The notes beneath the pieces were generated by a model. It made no database searches, was not told the origin of the DNA, and saw only the letters and a list, made by a program, of their open reading frames with translations. A DNA stretch of 64,000 nucleotides from positions 22,988 through 86,987 of the forward strand of contig JAFMCL010000007.1 in the NCBI GenBank assembly GCA_017857815.1. Direction: 5' to 3'. Origin of the DNA: Flavobacteriaceae bacterium (GTDB taxonomy: Bacteria; Bacteroidota; Bacteroidia; Flavobacteriales; Flavobacteriaceae). Shown here one piece after another: positions 46,437-55,562 of the stretch; position 1 is the stretch's first letter, and every line of letters begins with the position of its first letter. The position numbers and the translations under genes are program-made.

Positions 46437-46444
46437 TATCTTTG
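46437..46444 (+). promoter_or_regulatory. -7 element of the HD-domain hydrolase gene
   Basis: TATCTTTG matches TAnnTTTG and covers the TTG at 46442 that opens the longest frame. Transcription should start about 46450, so translation probably begins at the TTG at 46463. Confidence 0.5.
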
Positions 46445-46462
46445 CATTTTAGAAAAACAATT

Positions 46463-47692
46463 TTGAAAACAAAAAAGGTTACTTTTTTAAACGATCCAAT
46501 CTACGGATTTATTAGCATCCAGTCCCCATTAATTTTTAGGGTAATTTCTCACCCATGGTTCCAGCGATTAAGAAGGATTTCTCAAATGGGACTTTCTTCT
46601 TTGGTTTATCCTGGTGCACACCACACTCGTTTCGAACACGCATTGGGTGGAATGCACCTGATGCAAGAGGCGATTCGGGTTTTAAAAAAAAAAGAGGTTT
46701 CAATTTCTGATAAGGAAGCCGAATCTATGCAGCTCGCTATATTGTTGCACGACATAGGGCATGGCCCTTTTTCTCATACAACAGAAGCCACTTTGGCAGG
46801 CATAATATCTCACGAAGAAATTTCGCTCCACATAATGAACAAACTCAATGAAGAGTTGAAAGGAGCGTTGGATGTTGCCATCGCAATTTTCACCAATCAA
46901 TATCATAAAAAATTCATGCACCAATTGATCGTTGGTCAAATTGATTTGGACCGAATGGATTATCTTAAAAGAGATAGCTTTTATTCAGGGGCAACTGAGG
47001 GTAATATTAATTCGAAAAGAATCATCGAAATGATGGCAGTGGTTGATGATCAGCTAGCGTTCGAAGAAAAGTGTATTTATTCTATTGAAAAGTTTTTAAT
47101 GGCCAGAAGGTTAATGTATTGGCAAGTTTATCTTCACAAAACAAGTATTTCTGCAGAATTCTTGCTTGTAAAAATTCTGCAGAGAGTTCGTCATTGTTTT
47201 GAAAATGGAATTTCGCCATCGCTTTCGCCAGCACTGGGTTTTTTCATGTCACAAAAAATAGGTAAAAGTGATTTTTCGGGGGAAGCACTAGAAAATTTTC
47301 TCTCTTTGGATGATTCTGATATTATTCAGGGCTTAAAAACATGGCAATATCATGATGATTTTATTTTAAGTAAAATGTCTAAAATGTTAATTGAAAGAAA
47401 CTTGCTTAAAATTAAAATTCAAACGTACCCTTTTGACCCATCTGAAGTTGATTTAAAGATTGAATTACTTAAGAATTATAGCTTTAAGGAGTCTGATTAT
47501 CAGAATTTTGTATTTACGGGATCCATATCAAATCAAACCTATGTGCCATTAGATAAAGAGATATTGATCTTATTAAAAAACGGGAAACTGACCCGTTTGC
47601 AAGAAGCAAATCCTTTTTTTAGTTCAAATGAGCTTTCACAAATACAAGTGAAATATTATTTATGCTATCCAAGGAATACTAATTTGAGTTAA
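46463..47692 (+). CDS. HD-domain phosphohydrolase
   Basis: A protein of about 409 aa of the dGTPase-like HD superfamily. Metal ligands: [30 protein letters not shown] and a later Asp in [17 protein letters not shown]. The N-terminal [10 protein letters not shown] is the usual family start and supports beginning at the TTG at 46463 (MKTKKVTF) rather than the TTG inside the promoter. Function: probable dNTP or nucleotide triphosphohydrolase; substrate unproven. It is divergent from porX and 19 bp upstream of lpxD. Confidence 0.85.
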   Translation: MKTKKVTFLNDPIYGFISIQSPLIFRVISHPWFQRLRRISQMGLSSLVYPGAHHTRFEHALGGMHLMQEAIRVLKKKEVSISDKEAESMQLAILLHDIGHGPFSHTTEATLAGIISHEEISLHIMNKLNEELKGALDVAIAIFTNQYHKKFMHQLIVGQIDLDRMDYLKRDSFYSGATEGNINSKRIIEMMAVVDDQLAFEEKCIYSIEKFLMARRLMYWQVYLHKTSISAEFLLVKILQRVRHCFENGISPSLSPALGFFMSQKIGKSDFSGEALENFLSLDDSDIIQGLKTWQYHDDFILSKMSKMLIERNLLKIKIQTYPFDPSEVDLKIELLKNYSFKESDYQNFVFTGSISNQTYVPLDKEILILLKNGKLTRLQEANPFFSSNELSQIQVKYYLCYPRNTNLS

Positions 47693-47698
47693 ATTTTA

Positions 47699-47706
47699 TA
47701 CTTTTG
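47699..47706 (+). promoter_or_regulatory. -7 element of the lpxD operon
   Basis: TACTTTTG, exact TAnnTTTG, 5 bp before the lpxD ATG. It lies just after the HD gene stop, so the lipid A genes have their own promoter. Confidence 0.5.
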
Positions 47707-47711
47707 CCACA

Positions 47712-48734
47712 ATGAAATTTACTGCACAACAAATAGCAGTTCAATTGGAAGGTACAGTAGATGGTGATCCCAATGCTGAAGTATACCAGCTTTCTAAAAT
47801 TGAAGATGCACAGAAAGGTTCTCTGACTTTTCTCTCAAATCCTAAGTACACCCCCTTTATATATAAGACAAAAGCTTCAGTAACCATTGTTAATGATGAC
47901 TTTATTGCTGAAAGCCATTTAAAAACGACTTTGGTTAGAGTTAACAATGCTTATGACTCTTTTACAGTTCTCTTAGACTATTACAACAAAGTTAAAGTAA
48001 GCAAAAAAGGAATTGCTAAATCCGCTGTAATTGATGAGTCTGTTATCCTTGGAAAAGACTGCTATGTTGGATCCATGACTTGTATTGAATCAGATACTGT
48101 AATCGCTGATAACGTTAAAATATTTCCTCAAGTATTCATAGGTTCAAATGTGAGTATTGGAAAAGGCACGATTGTTTTTCCTGGAGCAAAAATATTAGAC
48201 GACACGATTATTGGACAAGACTGTGTTATTCACAGTGGTGTTGTTATAGGAGCAGACGGCTTTGGCTTTGTGCCTCAAGAGAAGGGAGCCTACAAAAAAA
48301 TTCCACAAACAGGAATCGTTGTTCTAGGAGACAATGTAGATGTCGGAGCTAATTCCACCATAGACAGAGCAACCTTAGGGGTTACCTCTATCGGTAATGG
48401 TGTCAAACTAGACAATCAAATTCAAATTGCTCACAATGTTGAATTAGGAGAAAACACTGTTATCGCTGCTCAGTCAGGTATCGCAGGCTCTACAAAAATC
48501 GGAAAAAACTGCGTGATTGGAGGCCAAGCTGGACTTGCGGGGCACATCACAGTAGGTGACAATGTTAAAATACAAGGACAATCTGGTGTGATCAGTAGTG
48601 TCAAGGACAATATGATCATTCAAGGAACACCTGCTTTCTCCTACAATGCATATAACAAATCTTATGTTTGTTTTAAAAACCTCCCTGATTTTACTAAAGA
48701 AGTAAATCAAATTAAAAAAAAACTTGACCTATGA
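47712..48734 (+). CDS. lpxD: UDP-3-O-acylglucosamine N-acyltransferase LpxD
   Basis: Third step of lipid A synthesis: N-acylation of UDP-3-O-acyl-glucosamine using acyl-ACP. 340 aa: N-terminal uridine-binding domain ([12 protein letters not shown]), left-handed beta-helix of hexapeptide repeats, catalytic His in [26 protein letters not shown], and the C-terminal ACP-binding helix. The 3' end overlaps the next gene by 4 bp (ATGA). Confidence 0.97.
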   Translation: MKFTAQQIAVQLEGTVDGDPNAEVYQLSKIEDAQKGSLTFLSNPKYTPFIYKTKASVTIVNDDFIAESHLKTTLVRVNNAYDSFTVLLDYYNKVKVSKKGIAKSAVIDESVILGKDCYVGSMTCIESDTVIADNVKIFPQVFIGSNVSIGKGTIVFPGAKILDDTIIGQDCVIHSGVVIGADGFGFVPQEKGAYKKIPQTGIVVLGDNVDVGANSTIDRATLGVTSIGNGVKLDNQIQIAHNVELGENTVIAAQSGIAGSTKIGKNCVIGGQAGLAGHITVGDNVKIQGQSGVISSVKDNMIIQGTPAFSYNAYNKSYVCFKNLPDFTKEVNQIKKKLDL

Positions 48735-50134
48735 ATAACTCAATTACACTTCAGAAAACCTTATCAAAAGAGGTTGAACTGAACGGTGTAGGATTACACA
48801 CTGGAAAACAAGTTAAATTAAAATTTGTTCCTGCGCCTGTCAACACTGGTTTTGTATTTGTCAGAACCGATGTAACTCCAAATGTTAAAATTCCAGCTGA
48901 CATTCAGTATGTGATAAATACAGACCGAGGAACCAACCTTGAAAAGGACGGTTATAAAATACAAACTTCCGAACATGTACTTGCAGCACTTGTCGGTATG
49001 GGCGTTGACAATTGCTTTATAGAACTAGATGATTCCGAGTCTCCAATTATGGATGGTTCTTCTAAGTTTTTCGTAGAGGCTATTGAAAGTGCAGGAGTTA
49101 TCGAACAAAGTGAAAGACGCTGCGAATATGTCGTTACAGAAATAATTTCATATCGTGATGAAGAAACGGGTAGTGAAATTACACTGATCCCATCCGATAC
49201 ATTTCAAGTAACAACCATGGTTGATTTCCAAACAAAAGTTTTGGGAACTCAAAATGCCTCTTTGGAAAATATTACTGATTTTAAAAATGAAATTGCTCCT
49301 GCTCGTACTTTTAGCTTTCTACATGAGTTGGAAATGCTCTTGGAAAATGGGCTTATCAAAGGAGGGGATCTAAACAATGCAATTGTTTATGTCGACAAAC
49401 CGCTTTCAGAAAGCAATATGGATCGCCTTAAAGAAGCTTTTGGAAAGGAGAAAATATCTGTAAGTCCAAACGGAATCTTAGACAACTTAAGTCTACACTA
49501 TTCAAACGAAGCCGCACGTCATAAACTTCTTGACGTTATTGGAGATCTGGCACTTGTTGGGGTATCCATCAAAGGAAAAGTAATCGCAATAAAACCAGGG
49601 CACAAAGTAAATGCTGAGTTTTCTAAAAAACTATCGCATATCATTAAACAAGAAAGAAGACACAACGTACCAAAAATCGACTTGAATTCCGAGCCACTGT
49701 TAGACGTTAACGATATTATAAAAATACTACCACACCGGCCACCATTTTTATTAGTAGATAAAATATTTGAGCTTTCTAAAACCCACGTAGTCGGTTTGAA
49801 GAATGTGACAATGAATGAACCTTTCTTTGCAGGTCATTTCCCCGGTGCTCCCGTAATGCCAGGTGTGCTTCAGATAGAAGCGATGGCTCAAGCGGGTGGA
49901 GTGTTATTATTAAATACAGTTCCAGACCCTGAAAATTATTTAACATTTTTCATGAAAATGGACAATGTAAAGTTTAAAAGACCAGTAAAGCCTGGTGATA
50001 CACTCATATTTAAACTAGAATTAATCTCACCCATTCGAAGAGGAATTTGCCACATGCGGGGGTCTATTTTCGCAAATGGAAACTTAATGACAGAGGGAGA
50101 GCTGATGGCACAGATTATTAAACGTAAAGATTAA
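48731..50134 (+). CDS. lpxC/fabZ: Bifunctional LpxC/FabZ: UDP-3-O-acyl-GlcNAc deacetylase and 3-hydroxyacyl-ACP dehydratase
   Basis: A 467-aa fusion typical of Bacteroidota. Residues 1-310 are LpxC, the committed deacetylase: [16 protein letters not shown] start, [33 protein letters not shown], and [15 protein letters not shown] with zinc ligands. From about 318 on FabZ follows: [38 protein letters not shown] and catalytic Glu. The fusion couples lipid A and fatty-acid precursor supply. Embedded between lpxD and lpxA. Confidence 0.98.
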   Translation: MNNSITLQKTLSKEVELNGVGLHTGKQVKLKFVPAPVNTGFVFVRTDVTPNVKIPADIQYVINTDRGTNLEKDGYKIQTSEHVLAALVGMGVDNCFIELDDSESPIMDGSSKFFVEAIESAGVIEQSERRCEYVVTEIISYRDEETGSEITLIPSDTFQVTTMVDFQTKVLGTQNASLENITDFKNEIAPARTFSFLHELEMLLENGLIKGGDLNNAIVYVDKPLSESNMDRLKEAFGKEKISVSPNGILDNLSLHYSNEAARHKLLDVIGDLALVGVSIKGKVIAIKPGHKVNAEFSKKLSHIIKQERRHNVPKIDLNSEPLLDVNDIIKILPHRPPFLLVDKIFELSKTHVVGLKNVTMNEPFFAGHFPGAPVMPGVLQIEAMAQAGGVLLLNTVPDPENYLTFFMKMDNVKFKRPVKPGDTLIFKLELISPIRRGICHMRGSIFANGNLMTEGELMAQIIKRKD

Positions 50135-50920
50135 ATGAAACAACCATTATCCTACATACACCCCCAAGCTAAAGTTGCTATAAATGTAGTAATCGAACCC
50201 TTTACAACAATCGATAAAAATGTTGAAATAGGCGAGGGGACTTGGATTGGATCTAATGTCACCATCATGGAAGGTGCAAGGATTGGAAAGAATTGTAGTA
50301 TTTTCCCAGGTGCAGTAATCGCTGCAGTTCCTCAAGATTTGAAGTTTAAAGGGGAAGACACTTTGGCTGAAATTGGAGACAATACAACCATAAGGGAGTG
50401 CGTAACCATCAACAGAGGTACATCGGATCGTCAAAAAACAAAAATTGGTAAAAACTGCTTGATTATGGCTTACTGTCATGTTGCGCATGACTGCTTTATT
50501 GGAGATTACTGTATTTTCTCAAACAACAGCACTCTTGCGGGGCATGTAACCATAGGAGATTATGTCATTCTTGCAGGTCTAGTGGCAGTACACCAGTTTT
50601 GTACAATCGGTGACCATGCATTCATAGCTGGTGGTTCTTTGGTTAGAAAAGATGTTCCTCCCTACGTTAAAGCAGCAAGAGAACCATTGTCCTATGTGGG
50701 AATCAATTCAGTTGGATTAAGAAGACGTGGATTTACATCAGAAAAAATCGCTGAAATCCAGAATATTTATAGAATTCTTTATCAAAAGAAATTCAATAAC
50801 AGTCAAGCTTCAGGAATAATCGAAGCCGAAATGGTTGCAACACCAGAGCGCGATGAAATAATCCAATTCATAAGTAGTTCACAAAGAGGGATTATGAAAG
50901 GTTATTTCCAAAAAAGCTAA
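50135..50920 (+). CDS. lpxA: UDP-N-acetylglucosamine acyltransferase LpxA
   Basis: First step of lipid A synthesis. 261 aa beta-helix of hexapeptide repeats, starting SYIHPQAKVAINVVIEPF with catalytic His in MAYCHVAHDCFIGDYCIFSNN. Starts at the base following the lpxC/fabZ stop. Standard C-terminus. Confidence 0.97.
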   Translation: MKQPLSYIHPQAKVAINVVIEPFTTIDKNVEIGEGTWIGSNVTIMEGARIGKNCSIFPGAVIAAVPQDLKFKGEDTLAEIGDNTTIRECVTINRGTSDRQKTKIGKNCLIMAYCHVAHDCFIGDYCIFSNNSTLAGHVTIGDYVILAGLVAVHQFCTIGDHAFIAGGSLVRKDVPPYVKAAREPLSYVGINSVGLRRRGFTSEKIAEIQNIYRILYQKKFNNSQASGIIEAEMVATPERDEIIQFISSSQRGIMKGYFQKS

Positions 50921-50926
50921 ACTATC

Positions 50927-51493
50927 ATGGTATCAACATCAGACATTCGCAAAGGACTTTGTATTAAATATAATAATGATATTTATAAAATTATCGAATT
51001 TCTTCATGTTAAACCTGGGAAAGGACCAGCTTTTGTTAGAACAAAGCTTAAAAGCGTTACTACAGGTAGGGTCATCGACAATACTTTCTCTGCTGGTAAT
51101 AAGATTGAAGATGTTCGCGTAGAAACTTCAAAATTCCAATTTTTATATTCTGAAGGTGAGTACTTTAATTTCATGAATGTAGTGGACTACAATCAAATAT
51201 CATTAGATAAAAACATCTTGGATTACCCAGACTTGTTAAAAGAAGGCGAGTTGGTTAGCATCTCTATTAATACAGAAGATGGATTGCCGCTTTCTGTAGA
51301 CATGCCTGCGAGTGTTGTTTTAGAAGTATCACACACAGAACCTGGAGTAAAAGGCAATACGGCAACCAATGCAACCAAGCCTGCTACGGTGGAAACTGGA
51401 GCGCAAATCAATGTGCCCCTCTTTATAAACGTGGGAGATAAAATCAAAATCGATACTGAAAAAGGGAATTATCAAGAACGTGTTAAAGAATAA
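50927..51493 (+). CDS. efp: Translation elongation factor P
   Basis: Rescues ribosomes stalled at polyproline stretches. 188 aa, with three beta-barrel domains. The tip loop of domain I is HVKPGKGPAFVR with Lys32 at the modification site, so a Lys-type (EpmAB-like or unmodified) rather than Arg-type EF-P. Last residues GNYQERVKE are canonical. Six bp after lpxA, so part of the lpx transcript. Confidence 0.97.
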   Translation: MVSTSDIRKGLCIKYNNDIYKIIEFLHVKPGKGPAFVRTKLKSVTTGRVIDNTFSAGNKIEDVRVETSKFQFLYSEGEYFNFMNVVDYNQISLDKNILDYPDLLKEGELVSISINTEDGLPLSVDMPASVVLEVSHTEPGVKGNTATNATKPATVETGAQINVPLFINVGDKIKIDTEKGNYQERVKE

Positions 51494-51555
51494 GTCCTTC
51501 TTAGCTTAAGTCTTCTATAAATTCCATATTTTTACCCTAATAATAAATCCATAGA

Positions 51556-52428
51556 ATGAGCGTATTAGTTAATAAAAACTCTAAAATAATAGTACAAGGT
51601 TTTACAGGCGGTGAGGGAACATTTCACGCCACTCAGATGATTGAATACGGAACAAATGTTGTTGGCGGAGTAACGCCCGGCAAAGGTGGGCAAACGCACC
51701 TCAATAAGCCCGTCTTTAATTCAGTAGTAGAAGCTGTAGAAAAAGTAAATGCTGACACCTCCATCATATTTGTCCCACCAGCTTTTGCTGCGGACGCAAT
51801 AATGGAGGCTGTGGATGCAGGAATCAAAGTGATTATAACGATCACAGAAGGAATTCCTGTGAATGACATGACCAAAGTTGCTTCTTATATTAAAAATAAA
51901 GATTGTACTCTTATAGGACCTAATTGTCCCGGGGTTATCACTCCAGAGGAGGCAAAGGTAGGCATCATGCCTGGTTTTGTGTTTAAAAAGGGAAATGTTG
52001 GAATTATTTCAAAATCAGGAACACTAACTTATGAAGCTGCCGATCAAGTTGTTCGTCAGGGGTTAGGAATTACAACTGCTGTGGGTATTGGTGGAGACCC
52101 AATTATTGGAACAACCACCAGAGACGCCATGAAACTTTTCATGGAAGATCCTGAAACCGAATGCATCGTCATGATCGGTGAAATTGGAGGACAGTTGGAA
52201 GCCGATGCTGCGCATTGGGTTAAAGAAAATGGAAATCAAAAACCCGTTGTAGGATTTATAGCTGGTGAAACAGCACCTAAAGGGAGAACTATGGGTCATG
52301 CTGGAGCTATTGTCGGTGGAAAAGATGACACGGCAGAAGCAAAAAAAGAAATTATGAGGTCTTGTGGAATCCATGTGGTTGATTCTCCTGCAGACATTGG
52401 TAAAAAAGTACTCGAAGTTTTATCTTAA
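51556..52428 (+). CDS. sucD: Succinyl-CoA ligase alpha subunit
   Basis: TCA-cycle enzyme interconverting succinyl-CoA and succinate with nucleotide triphosphate formation. 290 aa: [25 protein letters not shown], CoA-binding [20 protein letters not shown], and phospho-His in GHAGAIVGG. The beta-subunit gene sucC is not adjacent, which is common in Flavobacteriia. 62 bp after efp. Confidence 0.97.
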   Translation: MSVLVNKNSKIIVQGFTGGEGTFHATQMIEYGTNVVGGVTPGKGGQTHLNKPVFNSVVEAVEKVNADTSIIFVPPAFAADAIMEAVDAGIKVIITITEGIPVNDMTKVASYIKNKDCTLIGPNCPGVITPEEAKVGIMPGFVFKKGNVGIISKSGTLTYEAADQVVRQGLGITTAVGIGGDPIIGTTTRDAMKLFMEDPETECIVMIGEIGGQLEADAAHWVKENGNQKPVVGFIAGETAPKGRTMGHAGAIVGGKDDTAEAKKEIMRSCGIHVVDSPADIGKKVLEVLS

Positions 52429-52430
52429 CT

Positions 52431-53180
52431 ATGATTAAATTATTAGAAAATAAAACAGCCATAATTACTGGAGCAACACGAGGTATAGGTCGTTCAATTG
52501 CATTAGTTTTTGCAAAACACGGATGTAATGTCGCTTTTACTTACAACAGCTCTACAACTGCTGCAACTGATTTGGAAAAAGAGTTGACTGCTATTGGTAT
52601 TAAAGCAAAATCCTATCAGAGCGATGCAGGTGATTATGATCAATCGCAAAAACTAGTTGAACAGGTCATAAAAGATTTTGAAAACGTTGATATTTTAATA
52701 AACAATGCAGGAATTACCAAAGACAATTTACTAATGAGAATTGGTGAAGCTGACTTTGATGAAGTAATTGAAGTAAATCTCAAGTCCGTTTTTAACATGA
52801 CCAAGGCCATTCAACGTACCTTTCTTAAACAAAGAAGTGGTTCACTGATACATATGAGTTCGGTGGTAGGGTTAAAAGGAAATGCGGGTCAATCAAACTA
52901 TGCTGCTTCAAAAGCAGGAATTATTGGATTCTCTAAAGCAATTGCTTTGGAGTTAGGCTCAAGAAACATAAGAAGCAATGTCATTGCCCCTGGATTTATC
53001 GAAACCGAAATGACCGATAAACTCTCTGAAGAAGTGGTTCAGGGATGGAGAGATGGAATTCCACTTAAAAGAGGTGGAAAACCTGATGATGTTGCCAATG
53101 CTTGCGTATTCCTTGCTTCTGATATGTCAGATTACATAACGGGACAGGTCTTGCAGGTCGATGGTGGAATGCTAACTTAA
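52431..53180 (+). CDS. fabG: 3-oxoacyl-ACP reductase FabG
   Basis: NADPH-dependent reductase of the fatty acid elongation cycle. 249 aa short-chain dehydrogenase: TGATRGIG, NNAGITKDNLLMR, SSVVGLKGNAGQSNYAASKAG (Ser, Tyr, Lys catalytic), and C-terminal GQVLQVDGGM. All FabG signature positions are present, rather than a general SDR. 2 bp after sucD. Confidence 0.95.
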   Translation: MIKLLENKTAIITGATRGIGRSIALVFAKHGCNVAFTYNSSTTAATDLEKELTAIGIKAKSYQSDAGDYDQSQKLVEQVIKDFENVDILINNAGITKDNLLMRIGEADFDEVIEVNLKSVFNMTKAIQRTFLKQRSGSLIHMSSVVGLKGNAGQSNYAASKAGIIGFSKAIALELGSRNIRSNVIAPGFIETEMTDKLSEEVVQGWRDGIPLKRGGKPDDVANACVFLASDMSDYITGQVLQVDGGMLT

Positions 53181-53200
53181 ATTAATTTTAAATCTATATC

Positions 53201-54019
53201 ATGAATAAATTACCAAAAATTGGATTGCCAATAATCTTATTGGTTTTTGTATTAATAATCTTCGTCTCTAAATCTTCTATCAACATAGGATATGGGGAAT
53301 CAGGAGTGCTTTTTAAAACCTTTGGCGGGGGTGTTGATACTGAAAATCCACCGATAGGGGAAGGATTTCACATTATAGCGCCTTGGAACAAGGTTTACGT
53401 TTATAATGTAAAACAACAAGAGGTTTTTGAAAGTAAAATGCAGGTATTGTCTTCAAATGGTCTAGAAATCAGCCTAGATATTTCTGTGCTTTATCAGCCG
53501 AAAGTTTCAGAACTAGGGCTTTTACACAAAACCAAAGGAGAAGATTACCTGAACATTATTATCATTCCTCAAATTCGTGCAGTTGCTAGAAGTGTTGTAG
53601 GTCGTTACACGCCAGAGCAATTGTATTCTACCAAAAGAGATGCGATTCAAAATGAAATTTTCGAAGAAACTAAAAAAGTAGTCGAAAACCAACACGTTCA
53701 GTTGAATGCTGTTTTGGTTAGAGATGTTACTTTACCTATTGCAATTCGAGAAGCAATCGAACGTAAACTAAATCAAGAGCAAGAAGCTTTGGAATACGAA
53801 TTCCGTATAGAAAAGGCCAAACAAGAGGCAGAACGTCAACGTATTGATGCAGAAGGAAAAGCGACTGCAAACCGCATCCTTAGTGCCTCTTTGACCGATA
53901 AAATTCTTCAGGAAAAAGGAATTGAAGCGACCATTAAATTGTCAGAATCTCCTAATTCTAAAGTTATTGTGATTGGAGGCGGTGAAAGTGGATTGCCTAT
54001 TATTCTTGGTAACCAGTAA
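53201..54019 (+). CDS. Prohibitin-like SPFH-domain membrane protein
   Basis: A 272-aa protein with an N-terminal membrane anchor (IGLPIILLVFVLIIFVSKSS), SPFH/band-7 domain at about 30-200 (GESGVLFKTFGGGVDTENPPIGEGFH, QQEVFESKMQVLSSNGLEI) and a coiled coil (EQEALEYEFRIEKAKQEAERQRI). Prohibitin-type proteins form membrane rings and regulate FtsH-type proteases in other organisms. Last gene before a strong terminator at 54039. Confidence 0.85.
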   Translation: MNKLPKIGLPIILLVFVLIIFVSKSSINIGYGESGVLFKTFGGGVDTENPPIGEGFHIIAPWNKVYVYNVKQQEVFESKMQVLSSNGLEISLDISVLYQPKVSELGLLHKTKGEDYLNIIIIPQIRAVARSVVGRYTPEQLYSTKRDAIQNEIFEETKKVVENQHVQLNAVLVRDVTLPIAIREAIERKLNQEQEALEYEFRIEKAKQEAERQRIDAEGKATANRILSASLTDKILQEKGIEATIKLSESPNSKVIVIGGGESGLPIILGNQ

Positions 54020-54038
54020 ATTTCTAATTTTTTTCATC

Positions 54039-54076
54039 AATCCCTTTTTTGTTTTATACAGAAAAGGGATTTTTTT
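54039..54076 (+). terminator. Rho-independent terminator after the prohibitin-like gene
   Basis: AATCCCTTTT (54039-54048) pairs perfectly with AAAAGGGATT (54062-54071), loop of 13 bases, followed by a T run to 54076. Closes the lpx/efp/sucD/fabG block. Confidence 0.85.
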
Positions 54077-54129
54077 CTATTTACCAAAGCGAAAAGAGTA
54101 CTAAATTCTCAGTAGATTTTATTTAATTT

Positions 54130-54514
54130 GGAATCGTGAACGTATCTTAAACAATCGAGAGTACCCTTTTTTTGTTTTTTGAAATCAACTCCCTGAATTT
54201 CTTTGAAAAAAGCCCTTTTAAACATGAAATAATTGCATTACCAATGGAAAGGAGTTAACAATACACAAGGAAATTGCTAAAAAACTCAACTGCAAAATCT
54301 ATTTTGTACACCCCTAGATTAAGTGAATACACGAACAAACTGATCAGACAATATTTCCCTAAAAATAAAACCTTAGAAAACATGCCCTAACAAAAAATAA
54401 TACAAACAATGAAACTACTCAACAACAGACCCAGAAAAAATGGGATACAAAAATCAAAATGAAGTCTTTTATCGCTATTTAAATCAAAATTCAAAACTTG
54501 CACTTGCTTGTTGA
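54130..54514 (+). pseudogene. Decayed IS30-family transposase remnant
   Basis: Translating all three plus frames gives pieces of the C-terminal part of an IS30-type transposase. NGKELTIHKEIAKKLNCKIY is encoded from 54243 and ends at a stop at 54315. Then, one base out of frame from 54325, come NKLIRQYFPKNKTLENMP (stop 54388) and, in the same frame, LLNNRPRK. A further shift near the A run at about 54436 gives GYKNQNEVFYRYLNQ and LALAC, ending at TGA 54512-54514. These match the usual order DNGKEF...RQYFPK...NNRPRKxLGYKTPNEVF. At least two frameshifts and two stops; the 5' half is missing or unrecognisable. Confidence 0.75.
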
Positions 54515-54566
54515 ATCTACCAGGTTGAATTTCTTCAGATCAATTTTTCAATTTCAAAAAAAATAT

Positions 54567-54574
54567 TATATTTG
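54567..54574 (+). promoter_or_regulatory. -7 element of the his operon
   Basis: TATATTTG, an exact TAnnTTTG, 4 bp before the leader peptide ATG at 54579. The leader mRNA would be essentially leaderless. No convincing -33 TTG; the upstream stretch is A/T-only. Confidence 0.6.
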
Positions 54575-54578
54575 CACC

Positions 54579-54632
54579 ATGCAAAACATAAAATTACATA
54601 CACATCAATTTTCAATCGCTCAAGTGAGGTGA
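54579..54632 (+). CDS. hisL: his operon leader peptide
   Basis: A 17-codon frame MQNIKLHTHQFSIAQVR ending at TGA 54630-54632, with His codons at 54597 and 54603. It lies between the his -7 box and a terminator hairpin, the layout of a transcription attenuator. The last codons (54618-54626) are also one arm of an antiterminator helix. Confidence 0.75.
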   Translation: MQNIKLHTHQFSIAQVR

Positions 54633-54693
54633 GAAAGTTGTGTATTAACAATATTTTTAAAACCCGTTTGAGCACCAAGCGGGTTTTTTTTTT
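54618..54693 (+). promoter_or_regulatory. Histidine attenuator (antiterminator/terminator switch)
   Basis: Terminator: AAAACCCGTTTG (54659-54670) pairs with CAAGCGGGTTTT (54676-54687), 5-base loop AGCAC, then a run of T to 54693. Antiterminator: GCTCAAGTG (54618-54626) can pair with CGTTTGAGC (54665-54673) through 7 Watson-Crick pairs and 2 G-U wobbles, which destroys the terminator's 5' arm. A ribosome stalled on the two His codons leaves 54618-54626 free (operon on); one that finishes the leader covers it (operon off). Paper prediction, no folding software was run. Confidence 0.75.
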
Positions 54694-54710
54694 AATAAAA
54701 TTTGATAAAA

Positions 54711-55562
54711 ATGATTAAAATTGCAATTCAAAAATCAGGGAGACTTAATATTGATTCTTTAGAGATTCTTAAGCAATGCGGGATCTCCATAGACAATGGT
54801 AAAGATCAACTTAAGGCTGCGGCAAGAAATTTTCCTTTAGAAGTGTTGTATCTGCGAAATGGAGATATTCCACAATACCTCAGGGATGGGGTCGTCGATC
54901 TAGCAATTATTGGTGAAAATTTGATTCATGAGAAAGGAAAAGGAATCGAAACAATCGAGCGTTTGGGTTTTTCTAAATGTAGGGTAAGTATTGCACTCCC
55001 AAAGGAAGTTGAATTCAATAACATCAAAGAATTGGACGGAAAACGCATTGCAACTTCATATCCAAATACGGTAAAACGCTTTTTTGAAGAAAATGGAATT
55101 GCTGCGGACCTCCATATTATTAATGGATCGGTAGAAATTGCTCCAAACATTGGATTGGCAGACGCGATCTGTGATATTGTTTCCAGTGGAAGCACTTTGT
55201 TTAAAAACAATCTTAAAGAGGTTGTTAAAATAATGGAATCAGAAGCCGTTTTGGTTCAGGCACCCAATTTGTCCCCTGAAAAGAATAAATTGATTGAAAA
55301 ACTTCGTTTTCGCTTAAGAGCAGTACTAAGGGCTAAGAAATCGAAATATATTTTGCTCAATGCACCCAATGATAAAATTGAACAAATAAGTAATATTTTA
55401 CCAGTGCTTAAAAGCCCAACGGTATTGCCTTTGTCACAAAAAGGGTGGTCTTCTTTACATTCAGTTATAGATGAAGGTTCATTTTGGGATGTTATCGACG
55501 CTTTAAAAGAAGCAGGAGCAGAGGATATATTGGTATGTCCTATTGAAAAAATGGTACTATAA
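54711..55562 (+). CDS. hisG: ATP phosphoribosyltransferase (HisG, long form)
   Basis: First step of histidine synthesis. 283 aa, long form with a C-terminal ACT-like HisG_C domain (residues about 210-283) that binds histidine. KIAIQKSGRLN start, catalytic-loop DLAIIGENLIHEKG, PRPP motif ADAICDIVSSGSTLF. Chosen ATG at 54711; the TTG at 54702 is in the T-rich end of the attenuator. Start of the operon hisG-hisD-hisC-hisB-hisH-hisA-hisF-hisIE. Confidence 0.97.
   Translation: MIKIAIQKSGRLNIDSLEILKQCGISIDNGKDQLKAAARNFPLEVLYLRNGDIPQYLRDGVVDLAIIGENLIHEKGKGIETIERLGFSKCRVSIALPKEVEFNNIKELDGKRIATSYPNTVKRFFEENGIAADLHIINGSVEIAPNIGLADAICDIVSSGSTLFKNNLKEVVKIMESEAVLVQAPNLSPEKNKLIEKLRFRLRAVLRAKKSKYILLNAPNDKIEQISNILPVLKSPTVLPLSQKGWSSLHSVIDEGSFWDVIDALKEAGAEDILVCPIEKMVL

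Noticed and set aside
54020..54710. Search for tRNA or other structured RNA in the 690-bp gap
   Set aside because: Apart from the terminator, transposase remnant and attenuator, no cloverleaf or conserved riboswitch pattern was seen.
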